DNA of 64,000 nucleotides. Origin: Saposhnikovia divaricata (taxonomy: Eukaryota > Streptophyta > Magnoliopsida > Apiales > Apiaceae). Shown here piece by piece: positions 45,401-59,380 of the stretch. Under the pieces are notes generated by a model, which was given only the letters and a program-made list of their open reading frames with translations, ran no database searches and was not told the origin of the DNA. The DNA lies in assembly GCA_036435485.1 (NCBI GenBank), contig CM071594.1, positions 97,243,001 to 97,307,000 on the forward strand. Direction: 5' to 3'. The number at the start of each line of letters is the position of its first letter. Position 1 is the stretch's first letter. The position numbers and the translations under genes were made by a program.

Positions 45401-46395
45401 ATCAAGATAAATATTTATAAGGTTGTATAAGGCTTCTCCGCCTAGGGCTGTAAATTAGTCGATACGCTCACGAACAGTTCGGTGTCCGGTTTGAAAAAAG
45501 TTCGATTCGAGTTCGGTTCGATTTGTAAACGAGTCGAATATGAACACAATTTTGAGGTTCGTCTCGTAAATGAGCTGAACCCAAACACGCCATAGATCTG
45601 CTCGAAAGTTCGCGAACAAGTTCGATTATATAGTTCAGGAGCAAGTTCGTTAATATAGTTCGTGAACCTTGTTCGTAAATATGGTTCATGAATAAGTTTG
45701 TGCACAAACTTCATATATATATGTTCGTGAACATATTTCATTAACATTTAACGGAAGTTCTTGAATTCACGCTAAGTTGTAAATAATTGTAGAAGTAAGT
45801 TTTACGAAGTAATATGTTAGTTTATTTTGCCTATTCATTATATTTTCTTTGTTTAAATTTATAAATAATTTTTAGTAATTATAATTAAATTATACATATG
45901 TTACATTATAAATTATAACCTTAGTTCGTTATGTATTAACTAAACTTGATCCAAATTTGATTCGTTGATAAGTATAAATTTGAAGTATTTCTCGAGTTTT
46001 CAATGTTTCATCCCCCAATTTTATTTTTATTTTAATTGCATTAAAAATTTTCTAGAAAAAAGGTTGAGGTGTTCATGAACACGAAATCATGAACGCTATT
46101 TATGAGATGTTCGTGAATAGTAGTTCATTAGACATGTTCGTGAATAAAATTTTTCTTAGCAGGGGTAGGGGTGAGCGAATCCGTTAGGGGTTGCGCCTTC
46201 GCGAACCATGATAAAATCTCTTGTGTGGTATTTTCTTACCTTGTCTTTTATTTCCGCACTTATAAACTGCTAACGACTCGGTAAAATATTTAAAAAGGGA
46301 TAAATATTTTTAAAATGCCATAATAATTTTTAAATTGGTAATTAATCTATTCAACCCCCCTTCTAGCTTAATATAGCCCTCATGCGGGACCTATA
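42488..46395 (+). repeat. 5' LTR of element A (SIRE-like copia)
   Basis: Runs from TGAAAGGATATCTTCG to the CTATA just before a primer-like TTGGTATCA. About 3.9 kb. It is longer than its solo relative because of a 0.7-kb insertion at 45446-46163. CTCAACCACTCC and TCTCTATAAATACACC near 43700 suggest a TATA box (TATAAATA at about 43707). Confidence 0.8.
45446..46163. mobile_element. Insertion in the element A LTR, hAT-like terminus
   Basis: Absent from the solo LTR, where the matching position has about 75 bp of other sequence. Begins AGGGCTGTAAATTAGTCGA and ends TTCTTAGCAGGGG. The AGGGsTGTAAAyGAG start with repeated GTTCGnGAAC phrases resembles common plant hAT-type non-autonomous elements. 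The interior is full of TTCGTGAAC-type motifs and has no coding frame. Confidence 0.55.
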
Positions 46396-46398
46396 AAT

Positions 46399-46412
46399 TG
46401 GTATCAAATCAG
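46399..46412 (+). promoter_or_regulatory. Degenerate primer-binding site of element A
   Basis: TGGTATCAAATCAG resembles the initiator-Met site TGGTATCAGAGC but has drifted or gained bases. Confidence 0.6.
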
Positions 46413-46475
46413 TGCTTTTTAACGTGTTTGTTGAGTGATTTACAGATTCACAGGCATAACAAAAAGTGATCCTAA

Positions 46476-49400
46476 GTGGCGTATCTAAATACCATCGGTT
46501 GTGGTGAAGGCCTATGTAGCTCTCGCCCTCCTCTATTTGATGGCACCAACTTTGGAACATGGAAAACAAGATTTCGTATCTATGCTAGATCTCAAGGAGT
46601 CAAAGTTTGGATGGCCATAGAAGACGGAGTTGTTATTCCTACCAAAACTGTTGACGATGTCGTCGTTGAAAAGACGGTTAGTGAATACACTCTTGCCGAA
46701 GAAACTATGATGAATACTACCGCAAAGGCTGAAATGGTTCTCACAAGTGCACTTGCCGAAAAAGAATATAAACGAGTAAACAATTGCAAGTCGGCACAAG
46801 AAATGTTGAATAAATTTGTTTTACCTACGAAGGTACCATTGATATAAAAGATTCTCGAATGGATACTTTGATTCAAGAATACGAGAACTTTAAACTCCAA
46901 GAAGGAGAAAATATCATCGATATGGAAACAAGATTTACTCGTATAATCGATGAATTCTCTCAACTCGGGAAAAGTTATACCTGAAATGAGAAGAGCCGAA
47001 GAGTTCTTAAATCTTTACCTCCTAGTTGGAAGGTTAAAGTTACTACAATTAAAGAAATACATAATCTAAATGATTATGACATCGATAGTTTATTCGGGAA
47101 CCTTCGTGCATACAAAGAGGACAATATTCCAGATAAGGTCATTCCCAAAGTGGAAGACAAAAAGAAAAATATGGCTTTAAAAGCTATACTAATCGATGAA
47201 AATGAAAACGACGAAGATTTAAACGAAGAACTACAAGATCTCGATGAAAGTGAAATTGCTTTACTAACGAGACAAATTTGACGTGTGCTTCAAAGCAAAG
47301 CTCAAAGATATGGAAAAGGCTTCCTAAAATCAAATAATCAACAAAAAGTTTTTAACTCTAAAGGAAGGCCAAATTACTCTCAAAATTATACTCCAAACTA
47401 TAAGAGTAATTTTCCACCAATGAGCTATAACAAAGGCAAAGGCCCTCAAAATACTAATGCCTATAAAAATTCCAATAACAATAATAATCCCCCTTACACT
47501 CCTCCTAAACATAAAGAACAAAATCCGGAGGAAACACAAGAAGTGTGTTTCGAGTGTAAACAACCGGGTCACTTTAAAAGAGAATGTCCGAAACTCTCTA
47601 AAGGAAGAATTCTCGTGGCCGAAAATGGTAGGGATTTGAGTGAAGATGAAGAAGCTCCGGAAGTGAGTGAAGAATTGGTTAATCTATGCTTAATGGCTAT
47701 CGGAGACGAAGCTACATCAACACAATGCTCCACTTCAAATCAAGAGGTAAACGCTAATCTCAACTACATTTCAAATAAATTGCAACTAGATGAATCTAAC
47801 TTGAATTTAGTTGATATGAGTAAGTATGATTTGATTGAGCTTGTAGTAGGTATCAACAATAAGTATAAAGATGTTGATAAAAGGCTTCATTCATTATGGT
47901 CCGAGAAAATGAAACTCGAAGAAATGCACCATACGCAAAGTAAAGAGTTTACTCGGATGATGGATTTAAAAGTCCAAAACGAAAATGAAATAATGTTCTT
48001 GAGTGATCAAAATCATCTCTTGAAAGGTGAAGTCAACACATTCAAGGATAATGCTCTCAATCTTGAAGTAGAAAATGTGGCTTTAGTACTTCAAGTGGAA
48101 GAGATGGAAAATGAGAAGTTACAACTCAACAACAATATTAATGAACTTCATGTTGAGTTATTGAACTTAAAGATTCTTAACGAATTGTTGGTACAAAACA
48201 ATGTAACATCTCAATCTCAAGTGAACAATCTTGAAAATGAGACTGAGCTATCACAAAGCTTTGAGTTAAAAGAAAAGGAATTACAATTAGAAACTCAAAG
48301 AGTAAAAGAAGAAAATTTTAAGCTCATATCTCAAGTTATGGATCAAGCAAGATTCTTTAACAATAGGATTGATGCCTTAGAAAGAGAAAAAGAAAATCTT
48401 GAAGTTGTTAAAAGATTTACTAAAGGCAATGAGATGTTAGATAAAATGGTACATTCGAAAGTTTCTCATAACCGTGAAGGTTTGGGATATGATAAGAACG
48501 CTTCTCCTACGAGAAACGTTCAACCACAAGTTCAAGCTACAATGGCTCCTCCTAGACCACAAACTTTAAAATGTTCATATTGCAACAAAGAAGGACATTT
48601 GGTTCTTGATTGCAAATACAAGAGTGGTGAAATTAAGGGGAAGCATGTATGGGTTCGAAATGGAACAAAACCATACAAGGTTGAAAGATAAGTACCATTT
48701 AACAATGTTGCTTATAATGGTCAAAGGCAACAAAGGTTTCAACAACCTAAGGTGTTTCAAAATAGAAACACAATGTATCATAACAATGCTAGTAGGTATG
48801 CATCTAGAAATCAATATGTTCCTAATCGGAATTAGTATCATCAAAATGCTCCCTACTTTGCTAATGATAGATATAATGTGCATCGTGCTGACTCTAGATT
48901 CTATGATAATGCTAGATACATGCACCATCATGTTAGACATAATGCACCTAGAAATGTTTACATGCCTAACAATGATTATCATATGCCTAGATTCTATCAT
49001 ACAAATTCAAATGTTACTTATGATGGACTAACCCGAGGACCCTCAAGACAAAAGGGTACCTATAATTTTAATTGATTTATTTTGTAGGTGTGTCTTGCCA
49101 CTAAGCAAGACATGTGGTACCTTGATAGTGGATGCTCAAGACATATGACCGGTAACGATTCACTGTTAAACAACATTAAAAATGTAACCGCGGGAAGTGT
49201 TACATTTGGAGATAGTAGTAAAGGCATCATTGTCGGAATTGGAGACATCGGGAATAAGCACTTCAAGATATCAAACGTACAACTAGTCACGGGACTAAGG
49301 TACAATCTACTCTCGATTAGTCAACTTTGCGATAATGATTACAAGGTAATTTTCTATACTACTCATTGTTGTATTTTAGATAAGAATTGGAAATTGATTC

Positions 49401-52158
49401 TCACTTGCCCTCGAAACAAAAATGTCTATACATGTGACATGAGCAAGCATGAGAATGTATGTTTAATCACTACAAACGATGACTCATGGCTTTGGCATCG
49501 AAGATTAGGACATGCCAACATGAAATTGATTAGAAATATATCAACAAAAGATCATGTTCGAGGTATACCAAAATTGAATTATCAAAAAGACCATACTTGT
49601 GAAGCTTGCGAAATTGGAAAACAAATTAGAGCCTCTCACGAAGCAAAATTTATGGTATCTACCTCTAGGCCTCTCGAGCTATTATATATGGATCTTATTG
49701 GTCCGGTTCCTATTCAAAGTCTCGAAGGTTGTTCCTACACATTAGTAATTGTTGATGATTATTCACGATTCACTTGGACGGAATTTCTCAAATCAAAAAG
49801 CGATGCTTTCGAATCTTTTTCTACTTTATGTAAAAAGATTCAAAATCAACAAAATAGTACCATAGTCTACATACGGACTGACCATGGTAAAGAATTTGAG
49901 AATTCTAGTTTTACAAACTTTTGTGATGAAAATGGTATCACACATAATTTTTCCGCTCCCTACACTCCACAATCAAATGGAGTGGTTGAAAGGAAAAATA
50001 GAACTTTACAAGAAATGGCCAGCACAATGCTCAACGAATATCGTCGACCTAAATATTTTTGGGCCGAAGCTATATCAACCGCTTCCCATATTCTTAATCG
50101 GGTTTTGTTGCGTCCTATAAATCAAAAGACTCCTTACGAGCATTACTTTGGAAAAACTCGGAAACTAAGCTATTTTCGAGTATTTGGTAGTAAATGTTTT
50201 ATTTTAAATTCAAAAAATTACCTTACTAAATTTGATCCTAAGTCAAGTGAAGGTATATTTCTTGGATACTCTATAAAAAGCAAAGCTTATCATGTATTTA
50301 ATCTTAAGACTCTCATGGTAGAAGAATCAATGAATGTAGCATTTGATGAAAGTAAACCACCACCAAAGTACAAAGATCTTGTTGAAAATAACAATGTCGA
50401 ACAAGATGATGTAGAAAATATTATTCGACAATTCGAAAATTTGGATCTCGGGACCCCTGTTCCAAGAAATCCCCTAGAATTGGTCGAAACGGAAGTTGAA
50501 CTCCCAAAAGAAATTCCTACAATTAAAAGTCATCCCTTGGACAATGTTCTTGGAGACTTAAGTAAAGGAGTTCAAACGCGGTCACAATTACAAAATGTTG
50601 TGAATCATCTTAGCTTTCTTTTTCAAATAGAACCTAAGACCGCGAAAGAAGCTTTGTTAGACGAGGATTGGATCGCTGCTATGCAAGAGGAACTATTACA
50701 ATTTACTCGTAGCAAAGTTTGGGAACTTGTTCCAAAACCCAAGGATACTTCCATAATTGGAACTAAGTGGGTTTTTAGAAACAAGTTAGATGAAAATGGA
50801 ACGGTTGTTCGAAATAAAGCGCGATTAGTCGCTCAAGGCTATACTCAAATGGAAGGTATAGATTTCGATGAAACTTATGCACCTGTAGCACGAATTGAAG
50901 CTATTCGAATGCTATTAGCTTACGCGTGTCATAAAGACTTCAAAGTATATCAAATGGATGCAAAATCGGCCTTCTTAAACGGGATTTTAGAAGAAGAAGT
51001 TTATGTAAAACAACCTCCCGGTTTCGAAAATGCCACACATCCCGAATATGTATATAAATTATATAAAGCCCTATATGGCTTAAAACAAGCTCCAAGAGCT
51101 TGGTATGAAAGGCTGAGCAAGTTCCTACTAGAAAATAATTTTAAAATGGGAACTGCCGATAAAACCTTATTTACGAGACAAGAAAAAGATGATATCTTAC
51201 TCGTACAAATATACGTGGACGACATCATTTTTGGTTCAATAAATGATGCACTATGTAAAGAATTCTCCGACAATATGAGCAAAGAATTCAAAATGAGTAT
51301 GATGGGAGAATTAAATTTCTTTTTGGGATTGCAAATTAGGCAATTGGACCAAGGCATCCATATCTCTCAATCCAAGTACTGTAAAGAGATGTTAAAGAAA
51401 TTCGAAATGGATAATGCCAAACCCATCTCCACTCTTATGTCTACTTATGAAAAATTAACAGAAGATCCTAACGATATTCCTGTGGACACTAAGAAATATC
51501 GGGGTATGATTGGTAGCTTGCTCTAAATAACCGCAAGTCGACCCGATATACAATATAGTGTTTGTAAATGTGCTAAATTTCAAGTAGCACTTAAAGAATC
51601 TCATTTATCCATGGAAAAAAGGATATTGAGATATCTAAAAGGAACCACTGATGTACGTCATTGGTATCCGAAAGGAGTACCATTTGACTTAGTATGTTTT
51701 TCTGATTCGGACTATGCCGGGCATTTAGTCGACAGAAAAGTACAAGTGGTACATGTCAATTTCTGGGAGGTTGCTTAGTCTCTTGGTTTTCAAAGAAACA
51801 AAATTCGGTATCAATCTCCACAACGGAAGCTGAATATATAGCGGCTACAAAATGTTGTGCTCAAATTTTGTGGATGAAGCAAACACTAGCTGACTACAAT
51901 ATTAAATTTGATGTTATATCCATCTTATGCGACAGCACGAGTGCTATTGATCTTAGCAAAAATCCCTTGTTACATTCACGATCCAAGAATATAGATGTGA
52001 GACATCACTTTTTGCGTGATCATGTCAATAAAGGCGATATTAATATGACTCATATTGAAACTGAGTACAATCTCGCTGACATATTCACAAAACCATTAAA
52101 TTCCGAAAGATTCGCTAAACTCCGTTTGGACTTAGGAATGTTGGAATTTCCAAAATGA
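46476..52158 (+). pseudogene. SIRE-like copia gag-pol of element A, multiply broken
   Basis: Gag starts near 46476 (PPLFDGTNFGTWKTRF). A frame change follows near 46835 and stops near 46982 and 47280. 47285-48691 holds a CCHC knuckle (CFECKQPGHFKREC), a long coiled-coil-like stretch and a second knuckle (CSYCNKEGHLVLDC). After stops near 49070 the pol frame runs 49088-51526: protease DSGC, integrase HHCC and DDE with TPQSNGVVERKN, and reverse transcriptase with YVDDIIFGS. TAA at 51524-51526 replaces a codon in GSLLYLTAS. A two-base deletion near 51750 shifts RNase H, which resumes and ends at 52158 (LADIFTKPL). The YVDDIIFGS form and the very long LTR suit the SIRE/Maximus group. Defective copy. 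Confidence 0.88.
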
Positions 52159-52410
52159 ATGGTTTATATATTTATATAAATATTATCTATATTTATATCT
52201 ATTTTGTGAAAATATTTGTTACAATTCTGAGTTGTCTCATGAAAAAAGAGATCTTTTTGATCGAATTATTAAGGCACTCTAAAACTCAGATTTATCGATA
52301 ATGATAACATATGAAACTTTATAGATCGGGTTTTATCCAGAATCTTATTTTTCTATCAAAGAGATAAAACTATTCGAATAAATATTTTTGGAATCAATTT
52401 CGAAAAATAT
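52159..52410 (+). other. Element A 3' internal region, cut by element B
   Basis: Non-coding tail after the RNase H stop. No polypurine tract or 3' LTR of element A follows; instead the LTR of element B begins at 52411. The rest of element A should lie beyond the nested insertions, outside the window. Confidence 0.7.
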
Positions 52411-53756
52411 TGTTGAGATACTAGAATTATGACATATATATTCACATAAAAAGTATTTTTAGTCACAGAGGCATGCCTGTATACATCTAATAACAAGCCT
52501 AATTGTCTGTAATGCTTTGCATTACCTACATTACCTCTTAACTGAGGGAACCTCTAGTTGTAGAGTTTCTACTTGTTGTAGTACTTATAACAGGCATCAA
52601 ATTCTACCTGTGTAACTGTAATTAAAGTTAGAGAATAATGCTTGAAAGAAGTTCCAAGGATCATGCCTCAAGCTTGAAGACCAAGACTATCAAAATAAAC
52701 ACAGTTGGAATTTGGAGAATGAAGATTTGCCTAAGTACCAATTCGAGAAGTATGTTTGTTATATTCGAGAAGTCTAGCATTCGAGAAGTCAGGGATTCGA
52801 TATCTCAAAAGACACTATTCGATATCTCATTCGATATATCAGAGATTCGACATGTCTAATACTCTATTCGAGAACTCAAGAAGTCAACAAGTCAAAGCAT
52901 CATTCGAGTTCTCTAAGAGTCAACAAGTCAAAGCTACATTTGATATCTCAAGGACTAAAGAAGCTATTCGATATATCAGGGATTCGATAAGTAAAATGCT
53001 CTATTCGATATCTCAAGGATTCCTGAAGAAAAGAGATATTCGAGAAGTGATTCGATATGTCAACTCAACAGTATTCGAGAACTCAGAGTTATCGATTAAG
53101 CCAATTCTAGTTCTCGAATCACCAACAGAGTTACTTCTCGAATACAATCTTGGAGACAAAATACTGAAGAATTGTACAAGTCAGAAACCTACAGCAAGCC
53201 AAAACACTTTATGGACCACAGTACTGTAAAGTAATTTTGGAAAGACTACAAGAAGCTTAGAGAGATGTATCAGGAGACAAGCTGCTAAAGAAGTGGATCT
53301 GAACAGAGTTAAAGAAAGTCAAATCTCAAGCCGTTTGGATATTACTCAAAAAGGGATAGACATATTAGAAAGTAATTTTGTATGTCACCCTGTTTGTAGT
53401 AAGTAGCTGTACTCATGTTCTATAAGAGTACAACCTCACTTCTCTAGTAGTTAAGCATTTCAAGAACATTTAGATATATACATCTCTCTGAGAAAAGTGA
53501 AGGTGAGAATACTAACATCTGTATTCACAATTTGTAGCAAATCTTTATCTAATACAATATTAGATTAAAGTGAGTGATCGTGTTCTTGTGTTTATATTCC
53601 GCACTTCCATAATCTGTTAAACACAAACACACACATTGTTACACAACCAGATTCAAACCCTTCAAACAACCTTCACCTAAAACACTTATCAAAAGAAAAG
53701 TTTGAGAATCCATTCACCCCCCTCTGTATTCTCTTTGGTATATTCAATACTCAACA
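52411..53756 (+). repeat. 5' LTR of element B (SIRE-like copia)
   Basis: 1,346 bp with inverted termini TGTTGAG and CTCAACA. Between about 52740 and 53145 it is packed with TTCGAGAA, TTCTCGAA and TTCGATAT motifs. A copy in reverse orientation lies at 59381-60612. The left flank AATAT (52406-52410) should be half of the target duplication. Confidence 0.85.
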
Positions 53757-53758
53757 AG

Positions 53759-53770
53759 TGGTATCAGAGC
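53759..53770 (+). promoter_or_regulatory. Primer-binding site of element B
   Basis: TGGTATCAGAGC two bases after the LTR, complementary to initiator tRNA-Met. Confidence 0.9.
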
Positions 53771-53800
53771 ATGCTGTTTATTTAAAAACAGAAAAAGATC

Positions 53801-56800
53801 ATGAATACACCAAAGACTACAGGAACAGTGAAGGTCCCTAAGTTCGACAAAGAGAATTACAACCTCTGGAAAATTAAAATGTTGTTGTTCATCAAAGCTG
53901 CCAACCCTCTATATCCTGAGATACTCAAGAATGGTCCCTTTGTTCCACAACAGGAGATTCCTGAAAAGACTGTTGGAACTGTAACCATTCCAAGATCCTA
54001 TGTGGCTAAAGAACCATCCAAATGGACAGAGACAGAAAAGGAGATGGTTGCTCTCGATAGTCATCTCATGTTATTAATCATAGATTCTATGGAACTGTCA
54101 ATGTTTGCTGACATAGCCTCTTGCAAAATAGCAAAGGAGATGTGGGATCATATTGAGGTGTTATGTGAAGGAACAGAGGAGGTTAGAGAAAATAAGAAAC
54201 AGATACTGGTCACACAGTATGAAGCTTTCATGGCTCAGACCAAGGAAAGCATTACTGACATGTTTGAAAGGCTTCACAAGCTGGTGACTGAGCTACAGAT
54301 GAATGGGAAGGTTTACAGCACCAAGGAGTTGAATATGAAGTTTCTATTGTCTTCACCAAACCATCTAGAGCAAAGGGTCATTTCTCTAAGAGAAAGAGAT
54401 TTGAACAAAGTCACATATGATGTGCTCTATGGGGTTTTAAAGACTCATGACCTTGAGTTAATTCAGAAGAGGGCTATCCAAGCCAACCAAGGCAGAATGA
54501 TAAACACATCATGTGCCTTGATTGTCAGCAAATCTGTTCAAGACCTAGAAGCATCTACAAGTCAGCTGAGGATAGAAGAGATAGTAGATGATGAAGAAAA
54601 TGAAGGTGAAGTGACTGAACCTGTTGAGGAGAAGGAAGAAGAAGAGTTCTATACTCTTGAAGAGCTAGATGGCATGGAAAACACTTCATATGCTTTCATG
54701 GCCAGAAAGTTTCCAAACATCAGAATCAAGAAGAACCAACCCTTCAAACCTAGACCCCAAAACCATTCATTCAACAAGAGCAAGGCACCTGTGAAAGCAA
54801 ACAAGAATAAATTCAAAACCAGCCATGTGGATAGGTCATCTGTAAGGTGTTATAGATGCAATGACCTAGGGCATTTTGCTAGTGAATACAAGAAGCCTAA
54901 AAAGAAGGATAAGGAGTTTCTAGAGCTTGAAGCTAAGTATGAGGCCCTTCTGAAAAAGCAAACACAAGGCAAGGCCTACATAGCTGAAGGGAAGTGTTAA
55001 GATGACTCTGATAGTGATGGAGAGGAGCAAGAATTCTGCAACTATGCCCTGATGGCTGATTCCAAGGATGAAAAATTTCTATCTGACTCTCAGGTACCAT
55101 CTCTCACTACCATAGATATGTCTGTTTCTGAGTATAAATGCATGGTTGAACAACTATTTATTGAAATGTTTAATATTCATACTAGTATAACTGCTGCTAG
55201 TGAAGAGATTGCCAAACTGTCTGCTAAGAATGAATTGTTAAACAAGAAGAATGAGGAACTAGAGCTAACTGCGATGCAAGTAGATAACCTTAAGAAAGAA
55301 GTTGAATATCTGCGAAATAAGGTTCTATGTGCTAGTCAGGTTGAGAAGGCTCTTAGGGATGAACTAGCTGAAAATGAATTCAAACTGAAAACCTTTAAGA
55401 ACTCCTCTAGTCTATTACAGTCCTACCATGAGAAAAACCAAGCTAAACCCAAGGCTGCCATTGGACATGACTATGGCACTCTTAAACAGAGGAAAGGCTA
55501 TGCTGTCATTGAAGATGTCATAGTGGTTCAGGATGAAGTGCCTCACATTTTGAAAAAGACCGTGTCTCCAATTTTTAAAGAACCAACATTTGAAATTGAT
55601 GAGGATGCCTTACTCATTAAGCAAATGTTGAATGATGAGGATGATGCACAGTTTAGTGAACAACCAGCATCCTCTAAGAATGAGAGTGTCAAGGCAAAAG
55701 CCAAGAAGCCAGTAGGAGATAGACCTAGACCTGAGAAGATTGTGAAGTTTGTTTCAGCTGGGAAAAATGAATCTGAGAAAAAAGTGGCTAATAAGAAACA
55801 AAACTAAAATGGTAAGCTAGGGATAAACAAGAATAATAATTATGCTTATGTGCCAAATGCCTGAGGAAAGTTTGTCAAAACTGTTTTAGCACTAATCACT
55901 TAACTCATGCATGCAAGAAACCAACAGGTAGTGTAGCTAAGCCTTTCTATGATTGCTCTGTACCTTTAAGACATAGAGATTCACCTTTTTGTGATAAACT
56001 TGACTGTAATCCATGCAACATGAATGTTATGACTAGCTGTTTTAATTTGAGAAGACAATTCATGGATGATTGCATCAGTCACAACATTCACACACACTAC
56101 ACAAGGCCAGAGTCTTCAAGTCCTCCTAGAGTTAGGAAGGTACCTCTCTCACCTAAGTCTAAGAATTCAGATTCTAAGACTTCTAACAGTGACAAGAAGA
56201 CCAGCCCTAATAAAGTTGATAAGCATGTTGTTTTTGATAAATCTATTTCTAAGCCAAGTGGACCCAAACTTGTTTGGGTACCAAAGAAGAAGTAATACCT
56301 TTGAGCTTGCAGGGCAAAGAAAGTGAAAAGAAGGTCATGTGGATTTTGGACAGTGGATGCTCAAATCACATGACTGGTGATATGGCCCTGCTATCACAAT
56401 ATGAGGAGAAGGCTGGCCCAATGGTTGCTTTTGGAGATGACAGCATGGGTAACACATTGGGATATGGCAAGTTAAAAGTTTGTAATGTCATCATTGAAGA
56501 TGTAGCACTAGTCAAAGGTCTTAAGCATAATCTATTAAGTGTTGGTCAGTTTACTGTAATGAAAAAGGGGGTGGAGATTCAAGGTAAATTTTGACAAAGA
56601 TGAATGTTTGATCACCCACAAGAAGACTGGTGATTTTGATCTATCTGGAGTAAGAAAAGGAAGCCTGTTTGTAGCCAATATGGACTTTGCAAACAAGGAC
56701 AAAGTTTGTTGCTTCTACTCAAAAGCATTAAATGAAGATTGTTGGCAATGGCACAAGAAGTTATCACACCTTAACTTCAAGGCCATTAATTCTCTAGTCA

Positions 56801-59380
56801 AAAGAAAGTTAGTGAGAGGCATGCCCAAACTTGAATTCTGTCAAGAAGGAGTGTGTGAGGCTTGCCAAAAAGGAAAGATGAAAAGGTCAAGCCACAAGTC
56901 AAAGACAGTTACATCAATCACCAAGCCCCTGCAATTAATTCATATGGATTTGTTTGGGCCTGTCAATATTATGTCACTCTCTAGAAAGAAGTATGCCCTA
57001 GTGATGGTTGATGACTACACAAGGTATACATGGGTGATTTCTAGCATCAAAGGATGAGGCTCCACAAGTAATTATTGAGCACATAAAGAAAGTTGATAAG
57101 GAAGCAAAAGCCAACAATGTAAGTGTGATTGCATTGAGAAGTGATAATGGAACAGAGTTTAGAAATTCCTTACTTGAAGCATTTTGTAAAGAAAATGGCA
57201 TTTCTCAACAATTCTCAGCTTCAAGGACTCCACAACAAAATGGAGTAGTTGAGAGAAAGAATAGAACTCTAATTGAGGCTGCTAGAACAATGTTGCTTGA
57301 TGCAAAGATGCCTACATGTTTTTGGGCTGAGGCTGTGAGCACTGCATGCTATATCCAGAACAGAACCCTCATCAACAAAAACACTGGAAAGACACCTTAC
57401 AATTTGATGACTGGAAAGAAACCTACTCTAAAGTATGTTCATACTTTTGGAAGCAAATGTTTTGTGTTGAAAGACAATTCAGAATATGTTGGGAAGTTTG
57501 ATGCAAAGGCATTTGAAGGAATTTTTCTTGGCTTTTCCATGGAGAGAATTGCATACAAAGTTTATGTCATCAGTCAAAAGAAAGTTATGGAAAGCATAGA
57601 TGTGACATTTGATGACAGCAAACTACCTGGATTAGAAGAAGCCAACGATGAAGATAAAGATCCATTAAAGTTTGAAAATCTAGATGATTCTGATGAAGAG
57701 ATTTAAACTGAAGTTGAAACTCTAGTTCAACAAACTCAAGTGAATGATGAAGCAAGAGAAGAATCTGATCCAATCAACAGTGAAGAGACTAGCATCTAAG
57801 ACACACATGTGAATAGTAGCAACTTCACAGGGGGAGGAAATGAAAATGATCATGACTTGCATGATGAAGCAACATCAAGGTTGAGAAATCAAACTGAGCA
57901 CTCAAGGAAATGGGATAGGTCACACACTGCAGAGCAAATTATTGGAGATCCAAATGCAGGAGTGAGAACTAGGAGAGCAACTCAAAATTAGTGCCTCTAT
58001 GGCAGCTTTCTATCTCAGATTGAGCCTAAAAAACTTGATGATGCACTGTTGGATCCAGACTGGATTATTGCTATGCAAGAGGAGCTGAATCAATTTGAAA
58101 GAAACAAAGTATGGGAACTTGTGCCTACACCAAAGAACAGAACCATTGTTAGAAAAAAATGGGTTCTGAAGAATAAGATGGATGAAGATGGTGTACTAGT
58201 AAGAAACAAAACAAGGTTGGTTGCAAAAGGCTACTCTCAATAGGAAGGCATTGACTATGAAGAGACATTTACTCCTGTTGCTAGATTGGAAGCCATCAGA
58301 ATCTTCTTGGCATTTGCTGCTCATTCAAATTTTAAAGTCTATCAAATGGATGTCAAGAGTGCATTTCTGAATGGGGAGTTGGAAGAAGAAGTTTATGTGT
58401 AACAACCACCTGGCTTTAAGGATCCACATTTCCCAGAATTTTTCTATAGATTGCTTAAGGCATTGTATGGACTTAAGCAGGCTCCAAGGGCATGGTATGA
58501 CACTTTATCACAATTTCTTCTTGAAAATCAATTCAATAGAGGCACATTGGACAAGACACTGTTTTACAAGAAGCATGGTAATGATAATATCCTAGTACAG
58601 ATCTATGTGGATGATATCATATTTGGCTCTACAAATGAGAAGTTGTGTGAGAAATTCTCTAAGCTCATGCAAAGAAGATATGAGATGAGTATGATGGGAG
58701 AGTTAACATTATTTCTTGGATTCAAGTTAGTCAGAGGAAGGATGGTATCTTCATCAGTCAAACCAAGTACATCAAGGATTTATTAAAGAAGTTTGACTTA
58801 GAAGACTGCTCACCTGCAAAGACACCCATGGCCACTGCCACCAAATTGGATGAAGATGTCAAAGGCAAGAGAGTAGATATCTCAGTCTATAGAGGCATGG
58901 TTGGTTCTCTACTCTATCTCACTGCAAGTAGGCCAGACATCATGTTTGCTACATGTCTGTGTGCAAGGTTTCAATCAAATCCAAAAGAGTCACATTTGAT
59001 TGCTATAAAAAGGATCTTTAGATATCTGAAGGGCACTCCAAACTTGGGTTTATGGTATCCTAAGGACACAGGGTTCAATCAGCTTGGTTATTCTGATGTT
59101 GATTATGTTGGATGTAGAGTGGATAGGAAAAGCACCTCAGGTAGCTGTCAGAGTCTTGGACAAAGGTTAGTCTCTTGGTACAGCAAGAAACAACAATCTG
59201 TGTCAACTTCCACAGCTGAGGCTGAATACATAGCTGCTGGAAGTTGCTGTGCTCAAGTGCTTTGGATTAGAAATCAGCTTAGAGATTATGGACTTGTGTT
59301 GGAAAGAATTCCAATCATGTGTGACAACACAAGTGCAATCTCTATAGTTGCCAATCCTGTCAATCATTCTAAGACAAAGC
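53801..59380 (+). pseudogene. SIRE-like copia gag-pol of element B, broken and truncated
   Basis: Gag 53801-55000 starts MNTPKTTGTVKVPKFDKENY. Its zinc knuckle CYRCNDLGHFASEY has lost the last Cys (Tyr instead). Stops lie at 54998-55000 and 55805-55807. The following stretch, with a second Cys/His region near 55880, leads to protease DSGC at about 56348. Frame changes near 56590 and 57055 precede integrase (SDNGTEF, TPQQNGVVERKN; 57125-57706). Reverse transcriptase has TAG at 58241 and TAA at 58400 but keeps YVDDIIFGS, and another frameshift sits near 58745. RNase H (STSTAEAEYIAA) stops abruptly after HSKTK at 59380, where an opposite-strand LTR begins. Same lineage as element A but a different family. 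Confidence 0.88.

Noticed and set aside
38334..46395. A single giant fold-back transposon
   Set aside because: The arms match an LTR with TG/CA ends, a near-duplication GTTAC/ATTAC flanks the left arm alone, and the right arm leads into a primer site and gag, so two separate LTR insertions explain it better.
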